The notes under the pieces: model-generated
The model's input: the letters and a program-made list of their open reading frames with translations, nothing else
Databases searched by the model: none
Told to the model about the DNA's origin: nothing
Translations under genes and position numbers: made by a program
Shown here: piece by piece, positions 5,085-10,562 of the stretch
How positions within the stretch are numbered: position 1 is the first letter of the stretch
Layout: every line of letters starts with the position of its first letter
Origin: Bacteroidales bacterium
GTDB taxonomy: Bacteria; Bacteroidota; Bacteroidia; Bacteroidales; UBA7960
Assembly: GCA_007128045.1 (NCBI GenBank)
Contig: SKYG01000363.1
Location: forward strand, 1 to 10,562
Direction of reading: 5' to 3'
DNA length: 10,562 nt

Positions 5085-6590
5085 ATGATAAAAAAGATTT
5101 TGGTGGCCAATCGTGGCGAGATCGCGGTACGCATCATGAGATCTTGCCGTGAGATGGGTCTCAAAACAGTGGCTGTCTATTCTGACGCAGACCGCAAAGC
5201 CATGCATGTCATTTATGCCGATGAAGCCTACCATATAGGAGCATCGCCATCGGTAGAATCCTACCTGAACATCGACAAGATACTCTCAGCAGCCATACAA
5301 AGCGGCGCCGACGCCATCCACCCCGGTTACGGCTTTTTATCTGAAAACGCCCTCTTTTCTGATCGTTGTAATCAAGAGGGCATTATTTTTATCGGCCCTT
5401 CGGCGCATGCCATTTCGATGATGGGCGACAAGATCACGGCCCGAAATACGATGATGGCAGCAGGGGTGCCTGTAGTTCCTGGTGCTGTTGGAAAGATCGA
5501 ATCTGATGAGGATGCCATAAAGACCATCCGTGAGATTGGCCTTCCTGTGATGATCAAGGCATCTGCCGGCGGTGGTGGTAAGGGCATGCGGCTGGTAACC
5601 CAGGCAAAAGAGATAAAGGGTGCCTTGCGTGCAGCCCGTTCGGAAGCAGCAACAGCCTTTGGCGACGATTCGGTATTCATTGAAAAATATATACAGTCGC
5701 CCCACCACATCGAGTTTCAGATATTGGCCGACAAACATGGCAACGTGATACACCTGTTCGAACGGGAATGTTCCGTGCAGAGGCGTCACCAGAAGATCAT
5801 CGAAGAGACACCCTCCCCCATTCTAACATCCGTGAAGCGGTATGAGATGGGCCAGCATGCCATAGCAGCCACCAAGGCAGCAAATTATGAAGGGGCCGGA
5901 ACCATCGAGTTCATTGTCGATAAAGACCTGAACTATTATTTTCTTGAGATGAACACGCGCTTACAGGTTGAGCATCCCATCACCGAACGTGTGGTAGGGG
6001 TTGACCTGGTAAAGGAACAGATTGACATCGCCAACGGCAAGCCTTTAAACTTCAAGCAGGAGAACCTGCGCCAGAATGGCCATGCCATCGAATGTCGTGT
6101 GTATGCTGAAGACCCCGACAACAGTTTCATGCCGGCACCGGGAATCGTAACGCACATTTCAACCCCTTCCGGCGTTGGCATTCGTGTTGATGGATACATT
6201 TATGAAGGGTCAGAAATTCCAATTTATTACGATCCGTTGATTGCAAAACTTATCGTCTGGGGAAGAACACGTGCTGAAACCATCGAACGAACCCGCCGTG
6301 CCCTGCAAGAGTTCCGTATCACCGGGGTAAAGAACAACCTGAAGTTTCTGGAAAGGATTTTGCTGGCTGATGATTTCGTAAACGGAAATTACACCACCCA
6401 TTTTATCGACCAGAACAAGGAGTTCCTGATGCAGGAAGACCATTGCGGCGATTCGTGCGAAGACATGGTGATCATCACCGCCTTCCTGGAATACCTGGAT
6501 AAAATTGAAAAGGCCACACCAAAAGGGATGACTGCGCTGAAGAACAACTGGAAAGATTACAGCCGTGTAAGAAGTGTCTTGAAACTATAA
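5085..6590 (+). CDS. Biotin carboxylase subunit of an acyl-CoA carboxylase
   Basis: This cytoplasmic subunit uses ATP and bicarbonate to carboxylate the biotin on the carrier protein encoded next. At 501 residues it is about 50 longer than E. coli AccC (449), the extra being a C-terminal tail from about residue 450. Domains: N-terminal preATP-grasp (MIKKILVANRGEIAVRI; HPGYGFLSEN 79-88), ATP-grasp with the glycine-rich lid SAGGGGKGM (160-168), and a C-terminal biotin-carboxylase domain. Catalytic residues are visible: HHIE (207-210), ECSVQRRHQK (228-237, Lys237), and EMNTRLQVEHPITE (288-301, with Glu288, Asn290, Arg292, Glu296). All key residues are intact. First gene of a three-gene operon; the next starts 9 bp after its stop. 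The gene order and lack of a fused carrier fit the propionyl-CoA carboxylase operon of Bacteroidota better than the accBC pair for fatty-acid synthesis. The start is set by the conserved MIKKILVANRGE. Confidence 0.93.
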   Translation: MIKKILVANRGEIAVRIMRSCREMGLKTVAVYSDADRKAMHVIYADEAYHIGASPSVESYLNIDKILSAAIQSGADAIHPGYGFLSENALFSDRCNQEGIIFIGPSAHAISMMGDKITARNTMMAAGVPVVPGAVGKIESDEDAIKTIREIGLPVMIKASAGGGGKGMRLVTQAKEIKGALRAARSEAATAFGDDSVFIEKYIQSPHHIEFQILADKHGNVIHLFERECSVQRRHQKIIEETPSPILTSVKRYEMGQHAIAATKAANYEGAGTIEFIVDKDLNYYFLEMNTRLQVEHPITERVVGVDLVKEQIDIANGKPLNFKQENLRQNGHAIECRVYAEDPDNSFMPAPGIVTHISTPSGVGIRVDGYIYEGSEIPIYYDPLIAKLIVWGRTRAETIERTRRALQEFRITGVKNNLKFLERILLADDFVNGNYTTHFIDQNKEFLMQEDHCGDSCEDMVIITAFLEYLDKIEKATPKGMTALKNNWKDYSRVRSVLKL

Positions 6591-6599
6591 AACAATCAT

Positions 6600-7127
6600 A
6601 TGCCCTACGAAGTAAAGGTAAACAAACGCACTGCCAATGTGGAGTTGCTGAGCCGGGAAGGCCACCATGTGCTTATAGCCGTTGATGGCAAAGAGTACAA
6701 TCTGGATTTTGAAATGGTTGGCAAGGGGAAATACTCTATACTCCACAATAATAAATCCTTTAATGTGGAGGTAATCCCCGGGCACACTATAAAGCAGTAT
6801 GTGGCACATACATCAAAAAGCACATTTCATGTCGACATAGTGGATGCTGAGTCCAAATACCTGGAAAACCGCTTTAAGGGCCAGGAAGATGAGGGGGAAA
6901 GTACCATCGTGGCTCCCATCCCCGGAAGGGTGGTAAAAATTTTGGTAAACAAAGACGAGCTGGTAGAAGCCGGACAAACCATCATCATTATTTCTGCTAT
7001 GAAGATGGAAAGTGAGTTTAAAGCGAAAAAACCTGGAAGAATCGCTGACATCAAAGTTGTGGAGGGGCAAACCGTAGATGCCCGGCAGGTATTGGTAATT
7101 ATTGAAGATGCAATTGAACATTCATAA
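6600..7127 (+). CDS. Biotin carboxyl carrier subunit of the acyl-CoA carboxylase
   Basis: This 175-residue carrier swings carboxy-biotin from the carboxylase to the carboxyltransferase. The C-terminal domain (about 102-172) is a biotinyl/lipoyl fold with the biotinylation motif SAMKMES (132-138), the modified residue being Lys135. The flanking APIPGRV and GRIADIKV mark the symmetric beta halves. The first ~95 residues form a strand-rich domain (for example HVLIAVDGKEYNLDF, KYSILHNNKSFNVEV, TFHVDIVD). I read this as a detached version of the BT linker domain that, in one-chain propionyl-CoA carboxylase alpha subunits, lies between biotin carboxylase and carrier and contacts the beta subunit. 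An acidic linker (GQEDEGE, 94-100) joins them, where Pro/Ala-rich linkers are more usual. Spacing is 9 bp from the previous gene and 10 bp to the next, consistent with one transcript. Confidence 0.92.
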   Translation: MPYEVKVNKRTANVELLSREGHHVLIAVDGKEYNLDFEMVGKGKYSILHNNKSFNVEVIPGHTIKQYVAHTSKSTFHVDIVDAESKYLENRFKGQEDEGESTIVAPIPGRVVKILVNKDELVEAGQTIIIISAMKMESEFKAKKPGRIADIKVVEGQTVDARQVLVIIEDAIEHS

Positions 7128-7137
7128 AAACATAGTC

Positions 7138-8673
7138 ATGTCCTTATCAACCAAATACAAAGAGCTGGATGACAGAAACCAGGCAGCCCTTCTGGGCGGA
7201 GGTACTGAGCGACTGGCAAAGATCCATGATTCAGGGCGCAAGACCGCGCGCGAACGGGTCAAAGACCTGCTGGACCCGGAAACTTTTGTCGAGCTCGACA
7301 AATTCGTGACGCACAGAAATCATGATTTTGGGATGGAGAAGCAAAAGATACTGGGTGATGGCATGGTAACCGGATACGGCAAGATTGACGGGCGCCTGGT
7401 GTATGTATATGCGCAGGACTTCAGCGTATTTGGAGGCTCTCTAAGCCGTGCCAACGCCGATAAGATCGTGAAGGTGCAGGACCTATCCATGAAGATGGGG
7501 GCACCCCTGATCGGATTGAACGATAGTGGAGGGGCGCGTATACAGGAAGGTGTAGAAAGTCTGGCAGGTTATGCAGACATTTTTTACCGAAACGTGCAGG
7601 CCAGCGGGGTGGTGCCGCAGATATCGGCCATACTCGGTCCATGTGCCGGCGGGGCAGTCTATTCTCCGGCGCTAACCGACTTCATCTTTATGACAAAGGG
7701 TACCAGCTATATGTTTGTAACAGGTCCTGATGTGATAAAAACAGTGACCCATGAAGAGGTCACCAAGGAAGATCTGGGCGGAGCCATGGCGCACAATTCA
7801 AAAAGCGGGGTGGCACACTTCCGTGCCGATGATGATGTGCAGGCCATGATGATGATCCGCGAGCTGATGGGCTTTTTGCCCTCCAACAATATGGAAGACC
7901 CTCCGGTAAAGCCATGTACCGACTCGGCACACCGGGAAGATGAAAAGCTGCAGACCCTGATCCCCGACGATCCCAACAAAGCATACGACATCAAGGAGAT
8001 CATCCTGAGCGTGGTCGACGACCACAATTTTTTCGAAGTGCAGCAGTATTATGCCCAAAATATCGTGATCGGCTTCGGACGGTTGAACGGCAAGCCCGTG
8101 GGATTTGTGGCCAACCAGCCAGCCATGCTGGCAGGGGTGCTCGACATCGATGCATCTTTGAAGGCAGCCCGCTTTGTCAGGTTCTGCGACGCCTTCAACA
8201 TCCCGATCATCACCCTGGCAGATGTGCCCGGGTTCCTTCCCGGCACCAACCAGGAGTTCGGCGGCATCATCAAGCATGGGGCAAAACTGATCTATGCCTA
8301 TGCCGAAGCAACCGTGCCCAAGATCACCATCATCACCCGCAAGGCCTATGGCGGCGCCTACTGCGTGATGTCGAGCAAGCACCTGGGAGGCGACATCAAC
8401 TACACCTATCCCTCTGCCGAGATCGCCGTGATGGGGCCCGATGGGGCGGTAAACATCCTGTATCGCAACAAGCTATCCGACGAAGAGAAATCAAAGGCAG
8501 TATACGATTACCGTGAAACCTTCTGCACCCCTTACAAAGCTGCAGGATTGGGTTACATCGACGAGGTGATCTATCCCAGACAAACCAGGCTAAAACTTAT
8601 ACAGGCATTGGAGATGTGTGAAAACAAACGGCAGACCAGCCCGCCGAAGAAGCATGGCAACCTGCCGTTGTAA
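7138..8673 (+). CDS. Carboxyltransferase subunit, probably propionyl-CoA carboxylase beta
   Basis: The 511-residue beta subunit transfers the carboxyl group from biotin to an acyl-CoA, most likely propionyl-CoA to methylmalonyl-CoA; the reverse decarboxylation is also chemically possible. It has tandem crotonase-like halves. In the first, RIQEGVESLAGY (134-145) and the oxyanion loop GPCAGGAVYSPALTDF (167-182) are visible. In the second, DVPGFLPGTNQEFGGIIKHGA (362-382) and KAYGGAYCVMSSKHLGGD (402-419). Asp419 aligns by eye with the Asp linked to propionyl-CoA preference in Streptomyces PccB (D422); acetyl-CoA enzymes carry a different residue there. I chose the ATG at 7138, ten bases after the carrier stop; an upstream in-frame TTG at 7102 would overlap the carrier and is less likely. 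Codons in the 3' half favour C in the third position, consistent with high expression. Methylmalonyl-CoA decarboxylase alpha is the main alternative name. Confidence 0.92.
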   Translation: MSLSTKYKELDDRNQAALLGGGTERLAKIHDSGRKTARERVKDLLDPETFVELDKFVTHRNHDFGMEKQKILGDGMVTGYGKIDGRLVYVYAQDFSVFGGSLSRANADKIVKVQDLSMKMGAPLIGLNDSGGARIQEGVESLAGYADIFYRNVQASGVVPQISAILGPCAGGAVYSPALTDFIFMTKGTSYMFVTGPDVIKTVTHEEVTKEDLGGAMAHNSKSGVAHFRADDDVQAMMMIRELMGFLPSNNMEDPPVKPCTDSAHREDEKLQTLIPDDPNKAYDIKEIILSVVDDHNFFEVQQYYAQNIVIGFGRLNGKPVGFVANQPAMLAGVLDIDASLKAARFVRFCDAFNIPIITLADVPGFLPGTNQEFGGIIKHGAKLIYAYAEATVPKITIITRKAYGGAYCVMSSKHLGGDINYTYPSAEIAVMGPDGAVNILYRNKLSDEEKSKAVYDYRETFCTPYKAAGLGYIDEVIYPRQTRLKLIQALEMCENKRQTSPPKKHGNLPL

Positions 8674-8734
8674 GTCGCTTCTTTATAAGTTTTACATGAG
8701 TGTCAATTGCCACTTCAAATTGCTGTAACAGGCT

Positions 8735-8752
8735 CGGCATCTCTTAATGCCG
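8735..8752. terminator. Hairpin between convergent carboxyltransferase and DUF2784 genes
   Basis: CGGCAT, loop CTCTTA, ATGCCG forms a 6-bp stem 60 bp beyond the carboxyltransferase stop and covers the DUF2784 stop codon (8744-8746). The stem works on both strands and is placed where a bidirectional terminator would be useful. Neither side has a clear T-run, so this is only a possible terminator. Confidence 0.3.
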
Positions 8753-9148
8753 GCTGGAAGACCGGATCAGTTTTTTAACAAACCCACTGAAGTTATAATA
8801 GAAAGAAAGTGCCATGGCAATAAACAAGCCAGATACGGTAATGGTATCAGCAAACCCGTGCGACACAGAGATGCTCAATACACGCTTCAATAGGTATTGC
8901 ACATAAGAAACAGGCAACCCGTAATGACCCAGCCTTTCAAGCACCCTCCAGTGCCAGTCAGTAAAGGGACAATAGCCCGTACCGTAAAACAAACCCAGGA
9001 TAAACCAGGAACCCGCGGTAAGTAAAGCGCAAGCAAGATGGAGTCTGCGCAAACGTGAGAAAGCCCATCCGGACAACATGAACAGGATGAATCCGGTATG
9101 AAATACCAGCATAAATCCATCAAGAAAGCGAAAAAACCAAAGTGGCAT
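8744..9148 (-). CDS. DUF2784 small membrane protein
   Basis: This 134-residue membrane protein has three or four predicted helices: about 8-28, 34-56, possibly a short one around 76-92, and 100-120. A basic tail (KKLIRSSSRH) is probably cytoplasmic. The block GYCPFTDWHW (58-67) in the loop after the second helix is the hallmark I recognise for DUF2784, together with a conserved-looking His in helix 1 (FHTGF, His17) and His37. The clustered Cys, Asp, His and Trp look as if they could hold a metal or haem, but that is speculation; the family has no assigned function that I know. It is monocistronic here and convergent with the carboxylase operon, so no functional link is implied. The ATG at 9148 gives a sensible first helix. 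Confidence 0.75.
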   Translation of the reverse strand: MPLWFFRFLDGFMLVFHTGFILFMLSGWAFSRLRRLHLACALLTAGSWFILGLFYGTGYCPFTDWHWRVLERLGHYGLPVSYVQYLLKRVLSISVSHGFADTITVSGLFIAMALSFYYNFSGFVKKLIRSSSRH

Positions 9149-9204
9149 AATAAAAAATCAAATTGCTATTGAACCATATCTTTACCCATAACAACCTCAT
9201 TTAC

Positions 9205-9212
9205 CAAAACTA
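9205..9212 (-). promoter_or_regulatory. Possible -7 box for the DUF2784 gene
   Basis: Minus strand TAGTTTTG matches TAnnTTTG exactly and would give a leader of about 50 nt. There is no recognisable -33 element at the right distance, so support is limited. Confidence 0.3.
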
Positions 9213-9357
9213 TTCTTATTACAATGCTCTTTTTGATGCCTTTACGGGATACTTATCATGTATGGATCCCGGGAAGGATCAGAACACAGAAATAATGTAC
9301 ATTCAAAGTTAAAATTTTACGTACACTTTATCCAATGCAACCAATTGAAATTTTTAC

Positions 9358-9365
9358 TATTTTTG
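9358..9365 (+). promoter_or_regulatory. Promoter -7 box for the tRNA unit
   Basis: TATTTTTG is a perfect TAnnTTTG element. It places the transcription start about at 9371-9373, exactly where the decayed tRNA copy begins, so both copies would be on one precursor. A TTG at 9345-9347 is too close (10 bp) to be the -33 element. Confidence 0.5.
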
Positions 9366-9372
9366 CAGCCCA

Positions 9373-9428
9373 GGGGCGATCCCTCAGTTGGTTTAGAGCG
9401 TCCCGATTCACATCGGGAAGGTCGCTGG
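9373..9428 (+). pseudogene. tRNA-like remnant (degenerate copy of the adjacent tRNA-Val)
   Basis: The stretch aligns with the intact tRNA 78 bp downstream. GGGGCG starts both, CTCAGTTGGTTTAGAGCG (18 bp) is identical, and GGTCGCTGG is shared. It fails as a tRNA in three ways. The D-stem has a mismatch (CCTC against GAGC). The anticodon arm is 18 nt instead of 17 and folds better as a 7-bp stem with loop TCAC. After GCTGG the T-loop, the T-stem 3' strand and the acceptor 3' strand are missing, replaced by CGAAACGGGGAACA. It lies directly behind the promoter and is probably transcribed as the leader of tRNA-Val. Confidence 0.7.
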
Positions 9429-9450
9429 CGAAACGGGGAACAAACATATT

Positions 9451-9525
9451 GGGGCGTTAGCTCAGTTGGTTTAGAGCGCATGCTTGACAGGCATGAGGTC
9501 GCTGGTTCGATTCCAGCACGTCCCA
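9451..9525 (+). tRNA. tRNA-Val (GAC anticodon)
   Basis: All arms fold. The acceptor is GGGGCGT/ACGTCCC with one G-T pair. The D arm is GCTC/GAGC with a 10-nt loop AGTTGGTTTA. The anticodon stem is CATGC/GCATG with loop TTGACAG, so the anticodon at 9486-9488 is GAC (valine, GUC/GUU codons). The variable loop is AGGTC, and the T arm is GCTGG/CCAGC with loop TTCGATT. The discriminator is A9525, and CCA is not encoded (CTT follows). A strong terminator follows after 8 bp. Confidence 0.96.
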
Positions 9526-9533
9526 CTTTTTAC

Positions 9534-9570
9534 AGCCACTTGCAGAATCATACTGCAAGTGGCTTTTTTT
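9534..9570 (+). terminator. Intrinsic terminator of the tRNA-Val unit
   Basis: A perfect 12-bp stem AGCCACTTGCAG/CTGCAAGTGGCT with 7-nt loop AATCATA is followed at once by seven T. It ends the tRNA transcript and separates it from the corrinoid-protein gene. Confidence 0.95.
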
Positions 9571-9617
9571 ATATGTTTTATGCATCAATAAAACGATATT
9601 TATACCATAATTTTATT

Positions 9618-9625
9618 TATTTTTG
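9618..9625 (+). promoter_or_regulatory. Candidate promoter of the corrinoid-protein operon
   Basis: TATTTTTG matches TAnnTTTG exactly, giving a predicted start near 9632 and a leader of about 47 nt before the ATG at 9679. No good -33 element is visible. The leader is too short to hold a cobalamin riboswitch. Confidence 0.4.
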
Positions 9626-9678
9626 ATTGTAATTCTTTCACCTAAACCACACACTCCCATTTCAACAGTAAAAATGCT

Positions 9679-10317
9679 ATGAACAAATTTGAGGTTTTCA
9701 GCAACCAACTGGAGCGCGCCTTTTTGATGCTCGACCGGGAAGCCGCCGAGAAGGTTATGCTTGAAGCACTCAGTGTGGGTTCTCCCATAGAAGTAGCTGG
9801 CAACCTGGTATCGCTCACATTGAAACGGATTGGTGATTCGTGGGAGCAGGGAAAACTCTCACTGTCGCAGGTATACATGAGCGGTGTGATTTGCGAAGAG
9901 TTGATTGACAAGATATTACCTCCAAATAGTCAGGGTCGGCATTCACAACCCAGAATGGCAATTGGCGTCTATGAGGACTATCACTTGCTGGGTAAGCGAA
10001 TCATTTTCTCTGCGCTCAGGGCAAGCGGTTTTGAGCTGATGGATCTGGGCGGAGGCTTACAAACAAAACAATTATTGGAGATCATCCAGAAGGAAAAAAT
10101 TAAAATCCTTCTTTTATCGGTTCTGATGCTACCTTCGGCCCTGCATATAAAGGATTTGAAGCGAGGGCTTAACGGCAGCGATGTAAAGATTGTGGTTGGA
10201 GGCGCCCCATTTCGCTTCGATGACATGCTATGGAAAGAGGTGGGTGCTGATGCCTGCGGCGATGACCCCTCTCAGGCTATTCAGATTGTAACAAAAATGA
10301 TGGAGGAGATGGCATGA
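9679..10317 (+). CDS. Corrinoid (B12-binding) methyltransferase protein, MtaC/MtbC-like
   Basis: This 212-residue corrinoid protein carries a methyl group on cobalt between a substrate methyltransferase and an acceptor-side methyltransferase. The N-terminal part (about 1-85) is the helical cap domain seen in MetH and MtaC-type proteins, including GDSWEQGKLSLSQVYMSG (52-69). The Rossmann-like B12 domain (about 90-212) has the base-off/His-on signature. DYHLLG is at 100-105, with His102 as the lower cobalt ligand, SVL comes 41 residues later (147-149), and GG follows at 174-175 in VVGGAPF. A final GADACGDD (189-196) resembles the usual GADxYxxD nucleotide-tail site, with Cys in place of Tyr. 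The stop overlaps the start of a UroD-family methyltransferase gene by 4 bp (ATGA), so the two act together. Methanol, methylamines, betaines and methoxy-aromatics are all possible methyl sources; nothing here decides between them. Confidence 0.9.
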   Translation: MNKFEVFSNQLERAFLMLDREAAEKVMLEALSVGSPIEVAGNLVSLTLKRIGDSWEQGKLSLSQVYMSGVICEELIDKILPPNSQGRHSQPRMAIGVYEDYHLLGKRIIFSALRASGFELMDLGGGLQTKQLLEIIQKEKIKILLLSVLMLPSALHIKDLKRGLNGSDVKIVVGGAPFRFDDMLWKEVGADACGDDPSQAIQIVTKMMEEMA

Positions 10318-10562
10318 TACAAGAAACGATGTCTTCTATGGAACGCGTGCTCACTGCCTTATCCCACAAAGAACCCGACAGGGTGCCCTTGTTTTTGTTG
10401 CTCACCATGCACGGCGCCAAAGAGATGGGTATGACCATCAAAGACTATTTCTCTGATGGCAGGAATGTTGCCGAAGGCCAGATAAAGCTGCAAAAGAAGT
10501 ACAATAACGACTGCTACTACACATTTTTTTATGCCCCCATTGAAGTGGAAGCTTTTGGGGGC
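10314..10562 (+). CDS. Uroporphyrinogen-decarboxylase-family methyltransferase, N-terminal part
   Basis: Eighty-three codons are present before the window ends in frame. The N-terminus MxxMERVLTALSHKEPDRVP (residues 6-25) is the standard opening of the UroD superfamily, in which the Arg-Val-Pro after a KEPD-like turn is nearly invariant. Because the gene overlaps a corrinoid-protein gene by 4 bp, it is more likely a cobamide-dependent methyltransferase (MtaA/MtbA/CmuA-like) than haem-pathway HemE. Such enzymes use a zinc-bound thiol or another acceptor such as CoM or tetrahydrofolate, and the zinc ligands lie in the missing C-terminal part. Alternative in-frame ATGs at residues 6 and 9 exist. 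The overlapping first ATG fits translational coupling, but residue 6 could be the true start. Confidence 0.85.
   Translation, partial: MIQETMSSMERVLTALSHKEPDRVPLFLLLTMHGAKEMGMTIKDYFSDGRNVAEGQIKLQKKYNNDCYYTFFYAPIEVEAFGG

Noticed and set aside
7102..7137. TTG start adding 12 residues to the carboxyltransferase
   Set aside because: It would overlap the carrier gene, and the added residues do not look like the family's N-terminus; the ATG at 7138 gives the expected start.
7798..8382. Minus-strand reading frame of 194 codons opposite the carboxyltransferase
   Set aside because: It is a mirror of a high-GC coding gene with clear family motifs on the plus strand, and it lacks a start region or recognisable domain of its own.
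9373..9428. A second functional tRNA, with anticodon read as CAC or TCA
   Set aside because: The anticodon arm has 18 nt, the D-stem has a mismatch, and the 3' T-stem and acceptor strands are missing.
9317..9526. Minus-strand reading frame beginning M-G-R-A-G-I-E-P-A-T-S-C-L
   Set aside because: This is the antisense translation of a tRNA gene, a well-known false protein in annotations. The region is fully explained by tRNA-Val and its degenerate copy.
9258..9626. Plus-strand reading frame of 122 codons across the tRNA region
   Set aside because: It runs through the promoter, both tRNA copies and the terminator, and has no protein-like character.
9571..9678. Cobalamin riboswitch before the corrinoid-protein gene
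   Set aside because: The predicted leader is about 47 nt and lacks any B12-box-like sequence or extended structure.

Overview
This window looks like a chromosomal segment from a member of the Bacteroidota, probably an anaerobic or environmental Bacteroidales/Marinilabiliales-type bacterium. This is inferred from several features. Near-perfect copies of the Bacteroidota -7 promoter element (TAnnTTTG) sit in front of several genes and Shine-Dalgarno sequences are weak or absent. A DUF4783 protein lies beside rlmH, and the biotin-dependent carboxylase is encoded as a split three-gene operon. I could not run any search, so the taxon and all family names rest on recognising motifs.

Layout, left to right. 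(1) 1-283, minus strand: a VapBC-like toxin-antitoxin module. A ribbon-helix-helix antitoxin overlaps by 4 bp the start of a PIN-domain toxin cut off by the window edge. Its promoter is bracketed by a 12-bp palindrome and a matching half-site. (2) 466-2741, minus strand: an SLC13-type anion permease with two RCK-C/TrkA-C domains, preceded by a small exported DUF4783 protein. (3) 2955-3428, plus strand: rlmH, a 23S rRNA pseudouridine methyltransferase. (4) 3573-4850, minus strand: a thioredoxin fused to the N-terminus of a thioredoxin-reductase-like flavoprotein. The usual NADPH-specificity motif is not visible. Between rlmH and this gene lies a cluster of three hairpins with near-identical loops. 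(5) 5085-8673, plus strand: a tight operon for an acyl-CoA carboxylase, most likely propionyl-CoA carboxylase: biotin carboxylase, biotin carrier, carboxyltransferase. (6) 8744-9148, minus strand: a small DUF2784 membrane protein. (7) 9358-9570: a promoter, a decayed tRNA-like copy, an intact tRNA-Val(GAC) and a strong intrinsic terminator. (8) 9679 to the window end, plus strand: a corrinoid (B12-binding) protein overlapping by 4 bp the start of a uroporphyrinogen-decarboxylase-family methyltransferase that runs off the window.

How the parts connect. The carboxylase operon would handle propionyl-CoA/methylmalonyl-CoA interconversion, a central route in propionate-forming or propionate-oxidising Bacteroidota. 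The corrinoid protein and UroD-family partner form the core of a methyl-transfer system, like those best known in methanogens and acetogens; its substrate-specific methyltransferase would have to lie outside the window. The points most worth a second look are the Trx-TrxR fusion with an altered dinucleotide site, the corrinoid methyl-transfer pair, the degenerate tRNA copy, and two kinds of short repeat. Those repeats are GCTkGA-loop hairpins, and 7/8-bp GACyTT tandem repeats just upstream of rlmH and the fusion gene.
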